In this document: piece after piece, positions 41,040 through 50,859 of the stretch
How positions within the stretch are numbered: the stretch's first letter is position 1
How the letters are laid out: every line of letters begins with the position of its first letter
Assembly (NCBI RefSeq): GCF_003589595.1
Contig: NW_020653713.1
Span: forward strand, 1,708,952 to 1,772,951
DNA: 64,000 bases
Source: Hyposmocoma kahamanoa
Lineage: Eukaryota; Arthropoda; Insecta; Lepidoptera; Cosmopterigidae
Reading direction: 5' to 3'
Position numbers and translations under genes: made by a program
The notes under the pieces: model-generated
Database searches by the model: none
The model's input: only the letters and a program-made list of their open reading frames with translations
What the model was told of the DNA's origin: nothing

Positions 41040-41745
41040 TCTATTACACGCCTTATTTTATTTACTAATAATATGCTCCACTGAAATTTATGGAAAAATA
41101 ATAAAGAAACAAAAACCAAAATTCGAAAAAAAACAAAAAACAAATTTTGTATAAAAAAGACACAAAAAAAATATAAAAACAGAGAATACGGAGTGTTTAT
41201 AGGAGGTATCATTATGTTCTATTTACTTTCGAAAAATTCTTTAACGTCACATAAGCATTTTTCTACAAGGAACACTTTTTATAAAATATTACATCTTCAG
41301 CATCCAGGTATCTTATTATATATTTTTATTGGCATATCGTATGTTCCTGAACTAAGTAAGGGTGATGTGGTTAAAGGTAAAGCGAATTTATTTCTATTTC
41401 TTAAGCAACGTGTTTAAAAGTACAGTTTGACGTTCGAAAACTGTTTATTTTTCAAGCAAGCAATGAATATCTTGTATTTAATTAAATGAGGTCATGGCAA
41501 GTTATAGTTAATCGATGTTATAAAAAAACTTTTCAACGAGCAAAGTACCACGTCCACTGTCACTAAGTTTAGCTATGTTTTGGGCAATGTTGTCATTGTG
41601 CGTTACTCTTGACTCTTTTTCGGAACTCCTGATCTCTCATGTGATCTTGGAGAGAAACCCCAAGCACATAACTTTTTAAATATCAAATGAAATACGTATA
41701 GTAGCGAATCTACAATAACAGTACCTATCATATTTTTTACTTTTT
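41040..41745. other. No recognised feature
   Basis: AT-rich and unassigned; the short K-rich frames are A-run text. Confidence 0.5.
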
Positions 41746-41751
41746 TAATTT

Positions 41752-41950
41752 AACTGCCTCTGTGGCCGAACGGTTACCATGCTGATCTGCCACACAGACG
41801 TCCCGAATTCGATTCCCAGGCCGGGAGAAATATTTATATGGCATATATTATTTCTCTCGTGAGTTTGGGTGTAATCTATGGTTGTCTATGTGTGTGTCCT
41901 TGACGTGCGCGATACTAAGTTTCTAGTGTCTCTAGTGCGAGGCTATGAGT
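41752..41950 (+). repeat. SINE-B, near full length
   Basis: 'AACTGCCTCTGTGGCCGAAC', 'GGTTACCATGCTGATCTGCC', B box 'GATTCCCAGGCCGGGAG', 'TATTTCTCTCGTGAGTTTGG', 'TGTGTGTCCTTGACGTGCG'. The 3' end is decayed. Confidence 0.8.
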
Positions 41951-41954
41951 GTGA

Positions 41955-42312
41955 TTTGGATTTCGAGGATAAGAAACTTGTTCTCTGGTGGCGCGTCTGT
42001 TTTAAATTTGATCGCGCTTAACCCGCATGAAACTTGAATTACCTTCCAATAAATCTATGCTACTTGTCAGTACTAAAAAATATGAGTGAGAAAGAAGTTT
42101 AGAAAACCCATCAAACAAATCGAATGAGAAAAATCATCCTCAGTAAAGTCTAGTTGACGGAAAATATTGCAAACCAAGGTCAGTTGGGAATACAGGAGTT
42201 CATGACATTTCGTCTAACTTGATTGCTACGTAGAATTATTGTGGTTATTTTATTTTAGAAAAGTTTTCAAACCTGTGCTGCAAATATAGTATAAAAAACC
42301 TTACCTACTTCT
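41955..42312. other. No recognised feature
   Basis: Unassigned. Confidence 0.4.
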
Positions 42313-42314
42313 GG

Positions 42315-42600
42315 TTTGAAGGGTGAAATTACAGGCACATGGAACTTGTTACCTAACAATGCAACTGCTATGGACAGGCGTGTCGCTTGACACCAGGACT
42401 TGTCCGCCACGTCACTTGGTAACATTAAAAAAAACACGATTACACGTAACTCATTAATCTATTTGTATTTTTGTCCCGTATGTATCCCTTATAGCTTATG
42501 TGTCAGGGTGACGGGTGCAGAGACAGGGTCACTCCGATCTTCACAATTTAATAATGTAGTTCAGCGTGCCGCTTACTTGTTAGTTCCGTAAAAAAATAGA
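42315..42600 (+). repeat. Two tandem SINE-A 3' pieces
   Basis: 42318-42433: 'GGTGAAATTACAGGCACATG' joined to 'CTATGGACAGGCGTGTCGC' with A-rich end AAAAAAAC. 42492-42600: 'GCTTATGTGTCAGGGTGACG' to 'CGCTTACTTGTTAGTTCCGT' with AAAAAA. Both are internally deleted. Confidence 0.65.
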
Positions 42601-42604
42601 TTTT

Positions 42605-43000
42605 CATGTCACGCTGCAGGAATTCACCAAAAGAATCTATGCAACGTTGTATCTTGCAATCTCAGCCGTCGTCGTCGCGAGTGACAGCGACAATAATATT
42701 TTTATTGTGTTTTTATTATTTCTGTGCACACCTTGCTTTATTACGCAATAAAAGCGTTTGATGGCGCCCAAGATGGGCTAGTTGGTGCAAACTGAAGGCA
42801 ATACATTTAAGCGTGAACGAGCGAGGCATAGTGCATGACTGAACATTCGATTTAAATTAACATTATAACTATAGCTGGAGTGGACAGAGCAAATTCAGGA
42901 TAAGCCTTGACCTACATTCTGCCTACAGCGAATACATGGTGACTTTTTTTTATATTTTCGAGAGATACCTCGCAAATCAAATAGCGGTAATAATAATCTC
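42605..43000. other. No recognised feature
   Basis: Unassigned. A 'GTCGTCGTCGCGAGTGACAG' stretch occurs near 42668. Confidence 0.4.
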
Positions 43001-43004
43001 AGTA

Positions 43005-43430
43005 CAGAGTACTAAAAAAACCGACCTCAAAAGTACGTGGAATTACGTCTATTTGCTAAGTTTTATTGAAATATCCCCTAGTTCGCCACTATACAGGACT
43101 TGATACTGAAGATAATAAAAATCGGTTCTCACTACGACACTACTCAAAGTATATTGAGGGAAAAGCGCCTTGAATTGGAGAAATAGCAAAATCAACCATT
43201 AAAGTAATTGCTATTTATAAAAATGAATCTTCATGCATGAACAGCCACCCTTCGAGGTGGATCATTTTCTTCAAAATGAAATGGGACCACTATAGAAGTA
43301 CCCCCTTTCCAACAAAAAAAGAATCATGAAAATCGGTTCACAAATACCGGAGTTATCGCGTAACATACATACAAAAAAAAGAACATACAGTCGAGTTGAG
43401 AACCTCCTCCTTTTTTGAAGTCGGTTAAAA
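43005..43430 (-). mobile_element. MITE-F copy, long form
   Basis: Begins AGTACAGAGTACT (the shared small palindrome) then AAAAAAACCGACCTCAAAAG, and ends TTTTTGAAGTCGGTTAAAAA. Nearly identical to 51976-52427. Confidence 0.8.
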
Positions 43431-43576
43431 ACAGCTGTCCCCTTTACTTCTTCACTATTTTAATAACGCGTTTATGTCATCGCAACGCTATGATTTCAAC
43501 GCGCCGAGTGTCACATGAACAATGTGTGTCGCAACGCAGCACCCTTCCCCGCTTCATCTCCTGGCCCCAAAGCTGC

Positions 43577-43616
43577 GTCTGTTGTCACGTCAAAGTGGGA
43601 TAACGTGACAACAGAC
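43577..43616. other. Perfect 14-bp hairpin
   Basis: GTCTGTTGTCACGT (43577-43590) pairs without mismatch with ACGTGACAACAGAC (43603-43616) around a 12-base loop. The next bases AGTCG start the repeat region to the right. Confidence 0.8.
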
Positions 43617-43905
43617 AGTCGTGCAGTTTAAAGTAACGTGCCTTGTATGTTTAAATGAAGTTGTTCATATATAATATAACTCGATTAAATGTCGTTCACG
43701 ACTTTTTTGAAGTTATGACAACAGACTGTCAAGACAATCGGAAGTGCTAGAACGACAGTCGTCTAACGATAAATAAAATGTGTCTCACGGTCCAGTAGGA
43801 AATGTTAGACATGACAGTCGTTCAATGATCCACGACATAGTTACGACAGATAGTCGGGAGATGGGAACAGGCTAGAAGCGACAGTCGTCCAACGATAAAC
43901 TGGTG
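43605..43905. repeat. Degenerate minisatellite with ACAGTCGT motif
   Basis: The motif GACAGTCGTC.AACGATAAA, with the preceding GCTAGAA, recurs at about 43745-43775 and 43871-43900, with diverged forms GACAGTCGTTCAATGATCC (43819) and ACAGATAGTCGG (43845), and ACAGACTGTCAAGACAATCGG (43723). The unit is roughly 60-70 bp but irregular. Confidence 0.55.
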
Positions 43906-44085
43906 CTGGAGAAATTACACGCACATGAATTTTGTCAACTTGTATCTCAGAGTGACTGACGCGGTATCAGTGCCCTCAGATCTTTGCGACTGAAAGCTCT
44001 AAGTGGCGACGCAACTGTTATGGACAGGCGTGTAGCTTACCACCAGACACATGACTTGTTCGTCCCGCCACATAAAAGAAAATAT
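43905..44085 (+). repeat. SINE-A, 3' two-thirds
   Basis: 'CTGGTGCTGGAGAAATTACA' ... 'GTTATGGACAGGCGTGTAGC' ... 'CTTGTTCGTCCCGCCACATA' with a decayed A-rich tail. Confidence 0.75.
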
Positions 44086-44209
44086 GTAAAAAATAAATTC
44101 AAAATAAAACGTTACATAATGGGAACGCGCCCATATTCGATGCGCACGCGTTTGTTCGCCACGCGTCGTGTCATCGCACCATGTGGCGTGTAGTTCTAAT
44201 TTACACGCA

Positions 44210-44930
44210 ACGCGTCGTTAGGTATCGCTCCACTTTACATCATAGTGTATGTATGCTATCGATAAACGCCACAAAGATTTGAACTCTGAATTTTAACCGA
44301 AGACGGTTCACAAAAGCCTTCTGAGACATGTGAAGTGTATTAGACCGAAATCGTACAATAAAACGGTTTCTTCCTTACCGCTATAAGGTGCAATAATACA
44401 GGTACTGATTGATTTTACTTTAAGATTAAATTCTTCATTAAATAACCTATTCAACTTATATTTAAGTATCGCTGACTTACAGTTGTATTTCGAATTACAA
44501 GTATGGAAATGACAACCACCAATGTTACTTTGAATAATCACGATTTTATTTTTATAAAAAAATACACACTTCAAAAGTTTGTGTATTTGGGGAATTTATC
44601 GCTCCCATAACGAACAATAAAACGGCCTCGTGAACTTCGTGAATGGTGATATAATTATAAAGTTTCGTGGTTGTTACAAAATGCTTTTCATCGAACCGGG
44701 CAAACAATTTGCAATCGCTGACATGACCGTTTACGTAACTAAAAACTGTCAAACATTTATGGCAAGTGTGACACTCTCCTTGGCGACTCTCGTCCAGAGA
44801 CTGCCACAGCCAGCCGGTGATAATAGGCGGCGTCGAAAGCCGCCACATGTATAAATAATTTACTATTTTATTGTAATCACTGAGTGACATACAACAAGCC
44901 GGATTCATCTCCTAATTTACCAGCCTTAGA
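44210..44930. other. Unassigned, holds a 118-codon open frame
   Basis: The minus-strand frame 44908-44552 is open for 118 codons and contains CHTCHKCLTVFSYVNGHVSD followed by C, a C-x2-C-x12-H-x3-C spacing that could bind zinc. I recognise no family. There is no clear splice signal, neighbour or codon bias to prove it is an exon. It could equally be an old element fragment or chance. Confidence 0.2.
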
Positions 44931-44934
44931 GGTC

Positions 44935-45110
44935 GAATATTTTCTTGAAATTCGAATGGGATCACTGCTAAAGTACCCTCTTTCGGATATAAAAGAATCA
45001 TCGAAATAGGTTCACAAATGTCTTAGTTATAGCGTAACATACACACAAAAAAACACAGTCGCATTGAGAACCTACTACTTTTATTGAAATCGAACAATGA
45101 ACCTACTCCT
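44935..45110 (-). mobile_element. MITE-F fragment
   Basis: 'TTTCTTGAAATTCGAATGGG', 'AAAGTACCCTCTTTC', 'AATCATCGAAATAGGTTCAC', 'ATAGCGTAACATACACACAA', ending 'CATTGAGAACCTACTACTTT' and TTGAAATCG. It lacks the right-hand half; the right TIR is lost. Confidence 0.65.
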
Positions 45111-45117
45111 TTTATTA

Positions 45118-45278
45118 ATAACACTCACACTCAACATAGCCCCGCACCAGAGAAACCTTGTATCGCGGGTGCTATGGACACACACATAGACAACCACAAA
45201 TTACACCCAAACTCACGAGAGAAATAAATGTAGCTCATACAAATATTTCTGCCCGCCCGAGGATCGAACCTGAGAATA
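45118..45278 (-). repeat. SINE-B, 3' two-thirds
   Basis: Minus strand: B box 'GGTTCGATCCTCGGGCGGGC', 'AGAAATATTTGTATGAGC', 'GTTTGGGTGTAATTTGTGG', 'TGTGTGTCCATAGCACCCGC', 'GGGGCTATGTTGAGTGTGAG'. The head is missing and SINE-A follows directly. Confidence 0.75.
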
Positions 45279-45279
45279 A

Positions 45280-45487
45280 ACGACACTATCCATAACAGTT
45301 GCAGTGCCACTCAGAGCTTTAAATCGTCAAAAATTAACAAGTCTTTTGTGACTGTACCTTGACCAGCACTCGCAATCTCCAAAACCGGAACATAGGTAAT
45401 GATCACATCACTGCTTGGTGATAGAACTAGGTGTGGTGGCAATACTTTCCTGGTGGAACTCTTTCACAAGAAGCTCTACCAGCAGCT
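45280..45487 (-). repeat. SINE-A, degraded
   Basis: Minus strand: 'GGTAGAGCTTCTTGTGAAAG' ... 'TCACCAAGCAGTGATGTGAT' ... 'AAAGCTCTGAGTGGCACTGC' ... 'TATGGATAGTGTCGTTTA'. The middle third is altered. Confidence 0.65.
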
Positions 45488-45489
45488 AC

Positions 45490-46002
45490 CAGTGGCGAGG
45501 CGTCCATTATAACTCGTTTCCCACCGGTTTGCCTAACATTTTTAATTTTTTTTGTTCGTTTAAGTGTTACCTAGGAGCCACTTCTTGTTAAGGCCCAAGT
45601 ATTTTGCTTTACTCCGGCTTTACTAACGACAATTTTCACGCCACGCCACTGACCGCTACTAGAACTAAGCAGTGACTTTTTATAATTATCTATTTTATAT
45701 TTCGACACGATTCTTCTCCTCCGTTAACGAGAGATATTTCTACTAGATAGATGACGCCATGGCCGTAGACCCCTCAATTGAAAAGCTGCGTTACTTTCAA
45801 AAAACGAGCACGGAAAGTTTGTCATTTATGGACCGTGTTACGTCTTCCCGGCCAAGGCTTGCATAGTATGTCCTGCAAAGTGTGGTCCGCTGCTCCAAGC
45901 GTTTAAATCTGCCTACTAACAATGAACTATGTAAACAGGCAAAAGAAAAAATCATACAGCCAACTGCCCAGTGTTCGCAATGGCGAGAATTAAAAACACA
46001 TA
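45490..46002. other. No recognised feature
   Basis: Unassigned. Confidence 0.45.
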
Positions 46003-46010
46003 CCTGTACC

Positions 46011-46238
46011 CATTGACTTACAAATAAATGGACGACGGGTCTAATACAAAAACCACGAAAAAAATGTCCCAAGTCAACCTATTCGAAATTTAAATTGTAA
46101 TGTCATCGCAGTATCGCGCTGTCAGTAGAACAAATGAAGACTAAAGCGGAGTTTGGCGCTCTGTATACGATTTTAGCGCCTTACAAGTGCGGACACTTTT
46201 TAGCGCGGACCCGACGTCCATATAATTGTAAGTCAATG
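46011..46238 (-). mobile_element. CATTGAC-family MITE, copy 7 (228 bp)
   Basis: Both TIRs intact, with internal deletions (the 'AACGTAGTGACATGTAAAGG' block is gone). Exact 8-bp flanks CCTGTACC (46003-46010 and 46239-46246). Confidence 0.85.
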
Positions 46239-46285
46239 CCTGTACCGCTTACTTTTAAAAAAAACAAAAGTGCTTTGGTATTATT

Positions 46286-46489
46286 TTGTTATTCCGTTTT
46301 TATTTTGTATTTTCGTCGCGTCTAGTGAGAAGAACGACAACGAAATTATACTCGTACAGTATAATGGATATACATTCAACCACGTCATCAACAATTCAGC
46401 AGACTTCTATTAATGTGCCTGGAAAAACAATTACGTTTTCATTTAGCAATTATCCTAACATATCAAATATTACTTTTAATATTAGGTAA
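46286..46489 (+). other. Short open frame before repeat R, unassigned
   Basis: A 67-codon frame; from an internal ATG it reads MDIHSTTSSTIQQTSINVPG and 'FSFSNYPNISNITFNIR', ending just before TTAGGTAATTAATATTC, which contains a splice-donor-like AG|GTAAT. It could be the first exon or N-terminus of a repeat-encoded protein, because repeat R starts 10 bases later. No known domain. Low confidence. Confidence 0.2.
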
Positions 46490-46499
46490 TTAATATTCT

Positions 46500-46676
46500 T
46501 TTTACTTTTTCTATGATACATCTTGCTCTCTTTAGTCTTGTATTATTTCCTCGCATTGTTTGAGAAAAGCATTATATATGCCTCGGCGGGAACAGGGATT
46601 GCTTGACTTGTATTAATACAACAAACTCATTCTCATCCAGCAATGCCTTACTTCCCGGCCTCTGCAATAATATACT
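46500..46676 (+). repeat. Unnamed repeat R, copy 2
   Basis: Aligns with the reverse complement of 26645-26825 over its whole length with about 80-85 percent identity by eye. It differs by an insertion of about 13 bases near 46622 (AACAAACTCATTC) and small indels. No coding frame is shared by both copies. Confidence 0.65.
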
Positions 46677-46754
46677 ATATGGCACATGTGGAAATAATTT
46701 AAGCAATATTTGGTTATACATTTTAGAAGATCTCTTGACCTGAATGCATTTTGT

Positions 46755-46865
46755 TTTATGACAACAAGTAATGGGATGAATAAGTCGAGTTTCTGGTGGT
46801 AAGCGACATGTCTACCCATAACAGTTGTGGCACTCCGCACAAGATTTTAAACCGCGAAGACCTAA
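46755..46865 (-). repeat. SINE-A, 3' third
   Basis: Minus strand: 'TTCGCGGTTTAAAATCTTGT', 'CAACTGTTATGGGTAGACAT', 'CTTATTCATCCCATTACTTG', with an A-rich end. Confidence 0.65.
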
Positions 46866-46904
46866 AAGGCATCGCATTACAGCTTGACTGATTCGCTAAA
46901 TAAA

Positions 46905-47180
46905 TAAAAAGCCGTAGTAGCCTTGTGGTTTGACCTAACGCATCTCAAACAGAGGCCGTGGGTTCGAATCCGGGCGCGCATCTCTGAGGTTTTCGGAATT
47001 TATGTGTGAAATTTTAATTTAAAATTAACCATGAGTTTTTCGGTAACGGAAAATATCGTGATCAAAGTTGCACGTCGAACAAAGTTCACAACCCTCGGAA
47101 ATGTATGAAGTTGCATTGGACCAGGGTGGCGGACTGTGGCCTCAAAACCCTCGCCTGAGAGGAGACCCGTGACTAGAAGC
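46905..47180 (+). repeat. SINE-C, near full length
   Basis: Head 'GCCGTAGTAGCCTTGTGG', B box GGTTCGAATCCGGGC at 46961-46975, 'AGGTTTTCGGAATTTATG', 'CATGAGTTTTTCGGTAACGG', 'GGTGGCGGACTGTGGCCTC', 'GAGAGGAGACCCGTGAC'. The usual TGATGATG tail is replaced at 47180. Confidence 0.8.
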
Positions 47181-47204
47181 CCCATATTTTTCTACATTAG
47201 TTTT

Positions 47205-47880
47205 GATAATAGTGACCCTACCTGTCAACCCTGAGGGGTATATGAGAAGGGCGCTATAACCTGTGTGCCTCGGGTGAGCCATCCCGGGTGCACGTACAAT
47301 ACCCTCCCTATTTTCCAGATAGGTACCGGAGCTGTAGGCACGCTCACTTCCCGTTGCGCATGCCACGACTAGCGGTTGCCACCGCTAAGCTGTCGACTCT
47401 GAGTCCACTACTAAATCTCCTCATTAGTGGAGGAGCTGTAAGGCACACTCACTTCCCGACGCAGGAAAACGACGTTTCTCCAGTTCCCAATAACCTAAGC
47501 GGCTGGAGGGACCGGAGGATATCTAGTTTATCCTCTACTAGCTCTCCGGGCAGTGCCGGAGATGCCAGACACGGTGTCCTGCGACAATATCCGGACATAG
47601 CTTCCAACTTAAAGGGCCACTCACGTGCCCCGCGCGTCTCCTCGCTTCAGGCCCTCAATTAGACCGCTACTAAGATGCGCTAGCTGCTCACGAGGCAGAC
47701 ACCCCGGCCACATGCTACCGGGACAGACAAACATGTCCTTCTCTGCAGTTAACCATAAACCCCAGCGAGTCCGTACCCAAGACCGGGTCCGCCAGAAGCG
47801 TCCAACGCAAAGGCGTCCCTGGCGGAGGGTTTGGTCCGGACGTCCGCTCTACCCTGGTCTTGCCGTCGATAGATAGGGAC
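47205..47880 (+). mobile_element. GC-rich block, probable LINE 5' region
   Basis: About 670 bp of much higher GC than the surroundings, bounded by SINE-C on the left and an RTE-like ORF2 tail on the right. It holds an internal near-repeat: 'GGAGCTGTAGGCACGCTCAC TTCCCG' style text at 47330-47352 and 'GGAGCTGTAAGGCACACTCA' with CTTCCCGACGC at 47433-47463. No catalytic motif in any frame. I infer a LINE 5' UTR or ORF1 region joined to a 3' end by internal deletion. Confidence 0.4.
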
Positions 47881-47884
47881 TAGC

Positions 47885-48215
47885 AATGGAATGTGTAGCA
47901 GCTTAATATCGCAGATAGATTTTCCACAATATGCTACCAGAGAACCCTCAGTATTTTGGTCATATTGCTCGCCGACTACCAGACTGCTTGACAAAATGGT
48001 TGTGGTGGGTAAGGTGGAGCGAAAAAGACTCCGCGGTCGATCACCTAGCCGATGGAGTGACCAAGTGACCGCCCTTACTGGCCTCCCTGTAACAACTACC
48101 CTGAGAGAGGCCGAAGACAGAACCAGATAGAAGAAAATCGTCTATAAACTCTTGAAACCCTTTCGGGGACACGACCTTCCGCAATGAAGATAACGACTAA
48201 GAAGAAGATGGTTGA
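47885..48215 (+). pseudogene. RTE-like LINE ORF2 C-terminus, frameshifted
   Basis: In two frames: FGHIARRLPDCLTK, then, after a one-base shift near 47985, DKMVVVGKVERKRLRGRSPS, RWSDQVTALTGLPVTTTLRE, AEDRTR. The pattern 'GHIARR...L.K....G...R.RGR...RW.DQV......L..AEDR..WR' is the standard end of RTE-type LINE ORF2. The W of the last motif is a stop (AGATAG). The 3' end (GACGACTAAGAAGAAGATGG) near 48200-48215 resembles a short LINE tail. Upstream catalytic sequence is missing. Confidence 0.65.
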
Positions 48216-48219
48216 AATT

Positions 48220-48620
48220 GATAAGGTGACAACCTTACTTCTTTGGATGAACTCTTGCATAAATCTACTGCTACTAATTTGCAACAAAAAATAGACATAA
48301 TGTCAGTAAAATCTGAAATAATAATGTCTCTATGTAATAGGATCCACGAAGTACGTTAGAACAATTTTACTAGTTCCCTTTTAAAGTAAATTAGCAATCT
48401 GACTAATTGATGGGCGTCAGTTAACATGGTTCAGTTTACAACAACCCGTTTTAACCCTAGCCCGCGCCCGCGTAAACGTATTGGCCAATTAACTGATAGC
48501 TCATCAACGAATGTAGTAAAGCCGTATTCTTCTAAACGGTGCGTGTTACAGGCGGTAGCGAGAGCGGGGAGCGATGCAACCGTAATAATCATGTCGCCAC
48601 TGGTAAACTAAGTCTTTAAA
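48220..48620. other. Unassigned, with a SINE-A scrap
   Basis: 48222-48280 resembles the SINE-A 5' end in reverse (CTTGCATAAATCTACTGCTACTAA). The 61-codon frame 48426-48611 has no motif. Confidence 0.4.
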
Positions 48621-48624
48621 TTTA

Positions 48625-48925
48625 TTTAACCGACTTCAAAAAAGGAGGAGGTTCTTAATACGACTGTATTCTTTTCCTGTGTGAAAGTTACGTAATTACT
48701 ATTATGATTTTTTGTTGGAAAGGGACCACCCCTGTTTTAACAGTAGAGTACCTTAGTAAGAAAGAGAGGATATCAGTAATTTGAAGAAAATATTCCATAT
48801 TTAAGGGTGGGAAACTAGGGAATGAATCGGGTTTCACGCACTTTCCGGTAACCGATTTCAATAAAACTTGGCAAATAGATGTAATTCCACGAATTTTTGA
48901 AGTCGGTTTGTTTTTTATAAAAAAG
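48625..48925 (+). mobile_element. MITE-F copy, short variant
   Basis: Starts AACCGACTTCAAAAAAGGAG and ends TTTTTGAAGTCGGTTTGTTT. Same short form as 17615-17905 (block 'GGTAACCGATTTCAATAAA'). Confidence 0.75.
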
Positions 48926-48929
48926 TTAT

Positions 48930-50408
48930 ACTTGTTTACTTTTGTATTCATCCGGTAATTACTACAATGATTTAGTAGTGAAATTCATATTCAACAGCTG
49001 GAGGCAACCGCTAGTGGTGCAATGCACAACGGGTCAACTTATTTCTATGCGATTTTCAAGTAAATCGATTCATTTGAAAGACAAATCAAATCGTCTAAAT
49101 CAGAAAGTAATAAACATTTTTGAATAAAACTCGTTTTACAAAAAACATTTAGTATTTTGTAAACAGTTTTTGCCTTCGATTTGGGCGTTAATGGGTTTTA
49201 GCCCGATTTAAACCCGGCGCTTGTCCATCCATCTCTGGTTATGATTCTTCTTCACCAGCGTCCGGATTTTTCTTCATCGTTATATTGTATTTAAAATCAT
49301 AAGTACATGCCGCTACAAGGACACAAATCGTTGACCTCTTGTCTGAGAAGCAAGCTTTCTCCACACAACTCACTCACCACCACTCATAATTCCAAGTATT
49401 TAAAAAACTTCGTCGCTCATAACTTAAATTCTAACATAAAGTTCCTATCTGAATAGTTTCAGCCACGACCTCTTCAACCGAATTACTTCAGCGAACAACG
49501 TACTTGGTAAAGTAATCTCCACCAATTTAACTTTGCCGTCAACAGCGACACTGTCTTTAAAGTTTGCTACTAAAATTTTGATAAGAAAATGTGTTCTCAA
49601 CTGTAAACTTATGTTAGCAATTGTATTTGTAGTTTCCATGTTGTCATGGAAAGTTGTAATTAAGAGTAATTTCCTTAACTTAGACGTCATAATCCGATAG
49701 GCGTGACGACATATTTAGATATACCATATATTAGTGTCTTCGTCTACAATTAGCGAAGTTTACAAAAGGAGGTACTGGAGGTCAAGGTATACTTGTGTAT
49801 ATACAAGGTTGGCATAATTTTGGGCTGTCTCTTAGACCCATTCCAGATGCCAATATTAATTGATCTTTTTCCGCCCCATTGGGTCAGCGAATAATTAACA
49901 GACCTTAAATAAGAGAGATGGTAGCCTAGTAGAACAACGGTTACTTCTTAATTGGTCGATGTTGTCTTTAATTTCTAATGGTGACTCTTCACATGCCCGT
50001 TTGTATTTTCGTATTTGATATATTTGGCAAACAATCGCCATGTGTACATAGCGTGTGTGACAAAGTATTTGCCTTGTTTGCCAATTCGACAAATACAGCA
50101 AACACAAAACTTGCGTTACCGTGCGCTGATCGCTTTCTCGACACACATCAAAGGTCAAATCAACGAAGTCCACACTATGGTCGTATTCGTTATTTTAACT
50201 TCTTATATGACTCCATATGTAGACGGTCATATTTGTCAATGTCCACATGTTTGTCTGTAGGTATAACAAATATTTTTTTCAAGTAGTTTTTTGGGTGTTT
50301 GGGTGAAGTGTCACCATAACATTTGTGAATGTTTGTGTATTTGTGGATGTGGTACTCGCTACCATACAATTATGGGAGAAGTTTTTATGCCGTCTTCGGC
50401 TAGCTTTA
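48930..50408. other. 1.5 kb without recognised gene
   Basis: Unassigned. Overlapping frames near 49895-50286 (about 100 codons on both strands) have no recognisable motif; the text there includes repeated 'ACAAATAC', 'TTTGCC' and 'CAAACA' words and looks like a decayed repeat. Confidence 0.4.
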
Positions 50409-50412
50409 ATAT

Positions 50413-50650
50413 AAAAAGCCGACCTCAAAAGTTCGAGGAATTACACCTATTTGCCAAGTTTTATTAAAAATCGGTTACCGGAGAGTACGCGAAACCGGAT
50501 TCATCCCCTAGTTTGCCACCCTTATAGGTGGAATATTATCTTCAATTCAAATGGGACCACTACTAAGGCGACTTTCCAACAAAAAAGAATCATTAACATC
50601 GGTTCACAAATGCCTGAGTTATCGCGTAACATATGTAACTGTAGTCAAAT
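50413..50650 (-). mobile_element. MITE-F copy, short variant
   Basis: 'AAAAAGCCGACCTCAAAAGT' to 'GTTATCGCGTAACATATGTA'. The right TIR is lost. Confidence 0.7.
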
Positions 50651-50859
50651 GGACTAAATAGTAAATACATATAACTTGAAGCTATAACCATCGGCGAATG
50701 ACGTTACATCTATCAGACACTGCAAAAACTATGCGGTGTTGCAGTTTCGTTGTTTCGTCGGATTTCGTTCTGTCTCGCTTAGTACCTTCCTGCGTCGGTG
50801 TCCGCTACCGGTCAGTGCAGGGAGAGCCGTAGCCGCAAGTATACTTGAGGACCTACGAC

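Larger units (their letters stand above)
43476..44205 (-). mobile_element. CpG-rich repeat element, split copy
   Basis: 43476-43530 matches (in reverse) the right end of the element at 38203-38487, and 44103-44205 matches its left end and inner left part. The roughly 570 bp between, including a hairpin, repeats and a SINE-A, appear to be later insertions. Confidence 0.5.

Noticed and set aside
43605..43905. CRISPR-like spaced repeats
   Set aside because: Units are too diverged and irregular, with no unique spacers, in a eukaryotic context; a decayed minisatellite is the better reading.
47288..47994. Frames up to 124 codons in the GC-rich block
   Set aside because: All phases are open because of base composition; no domain or consistent codon use.
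49895..50286. About 100-codon frames on both strands
   Set aside because: No motif and mutually overlapping; word repetition suggests decayed repeat DNA.
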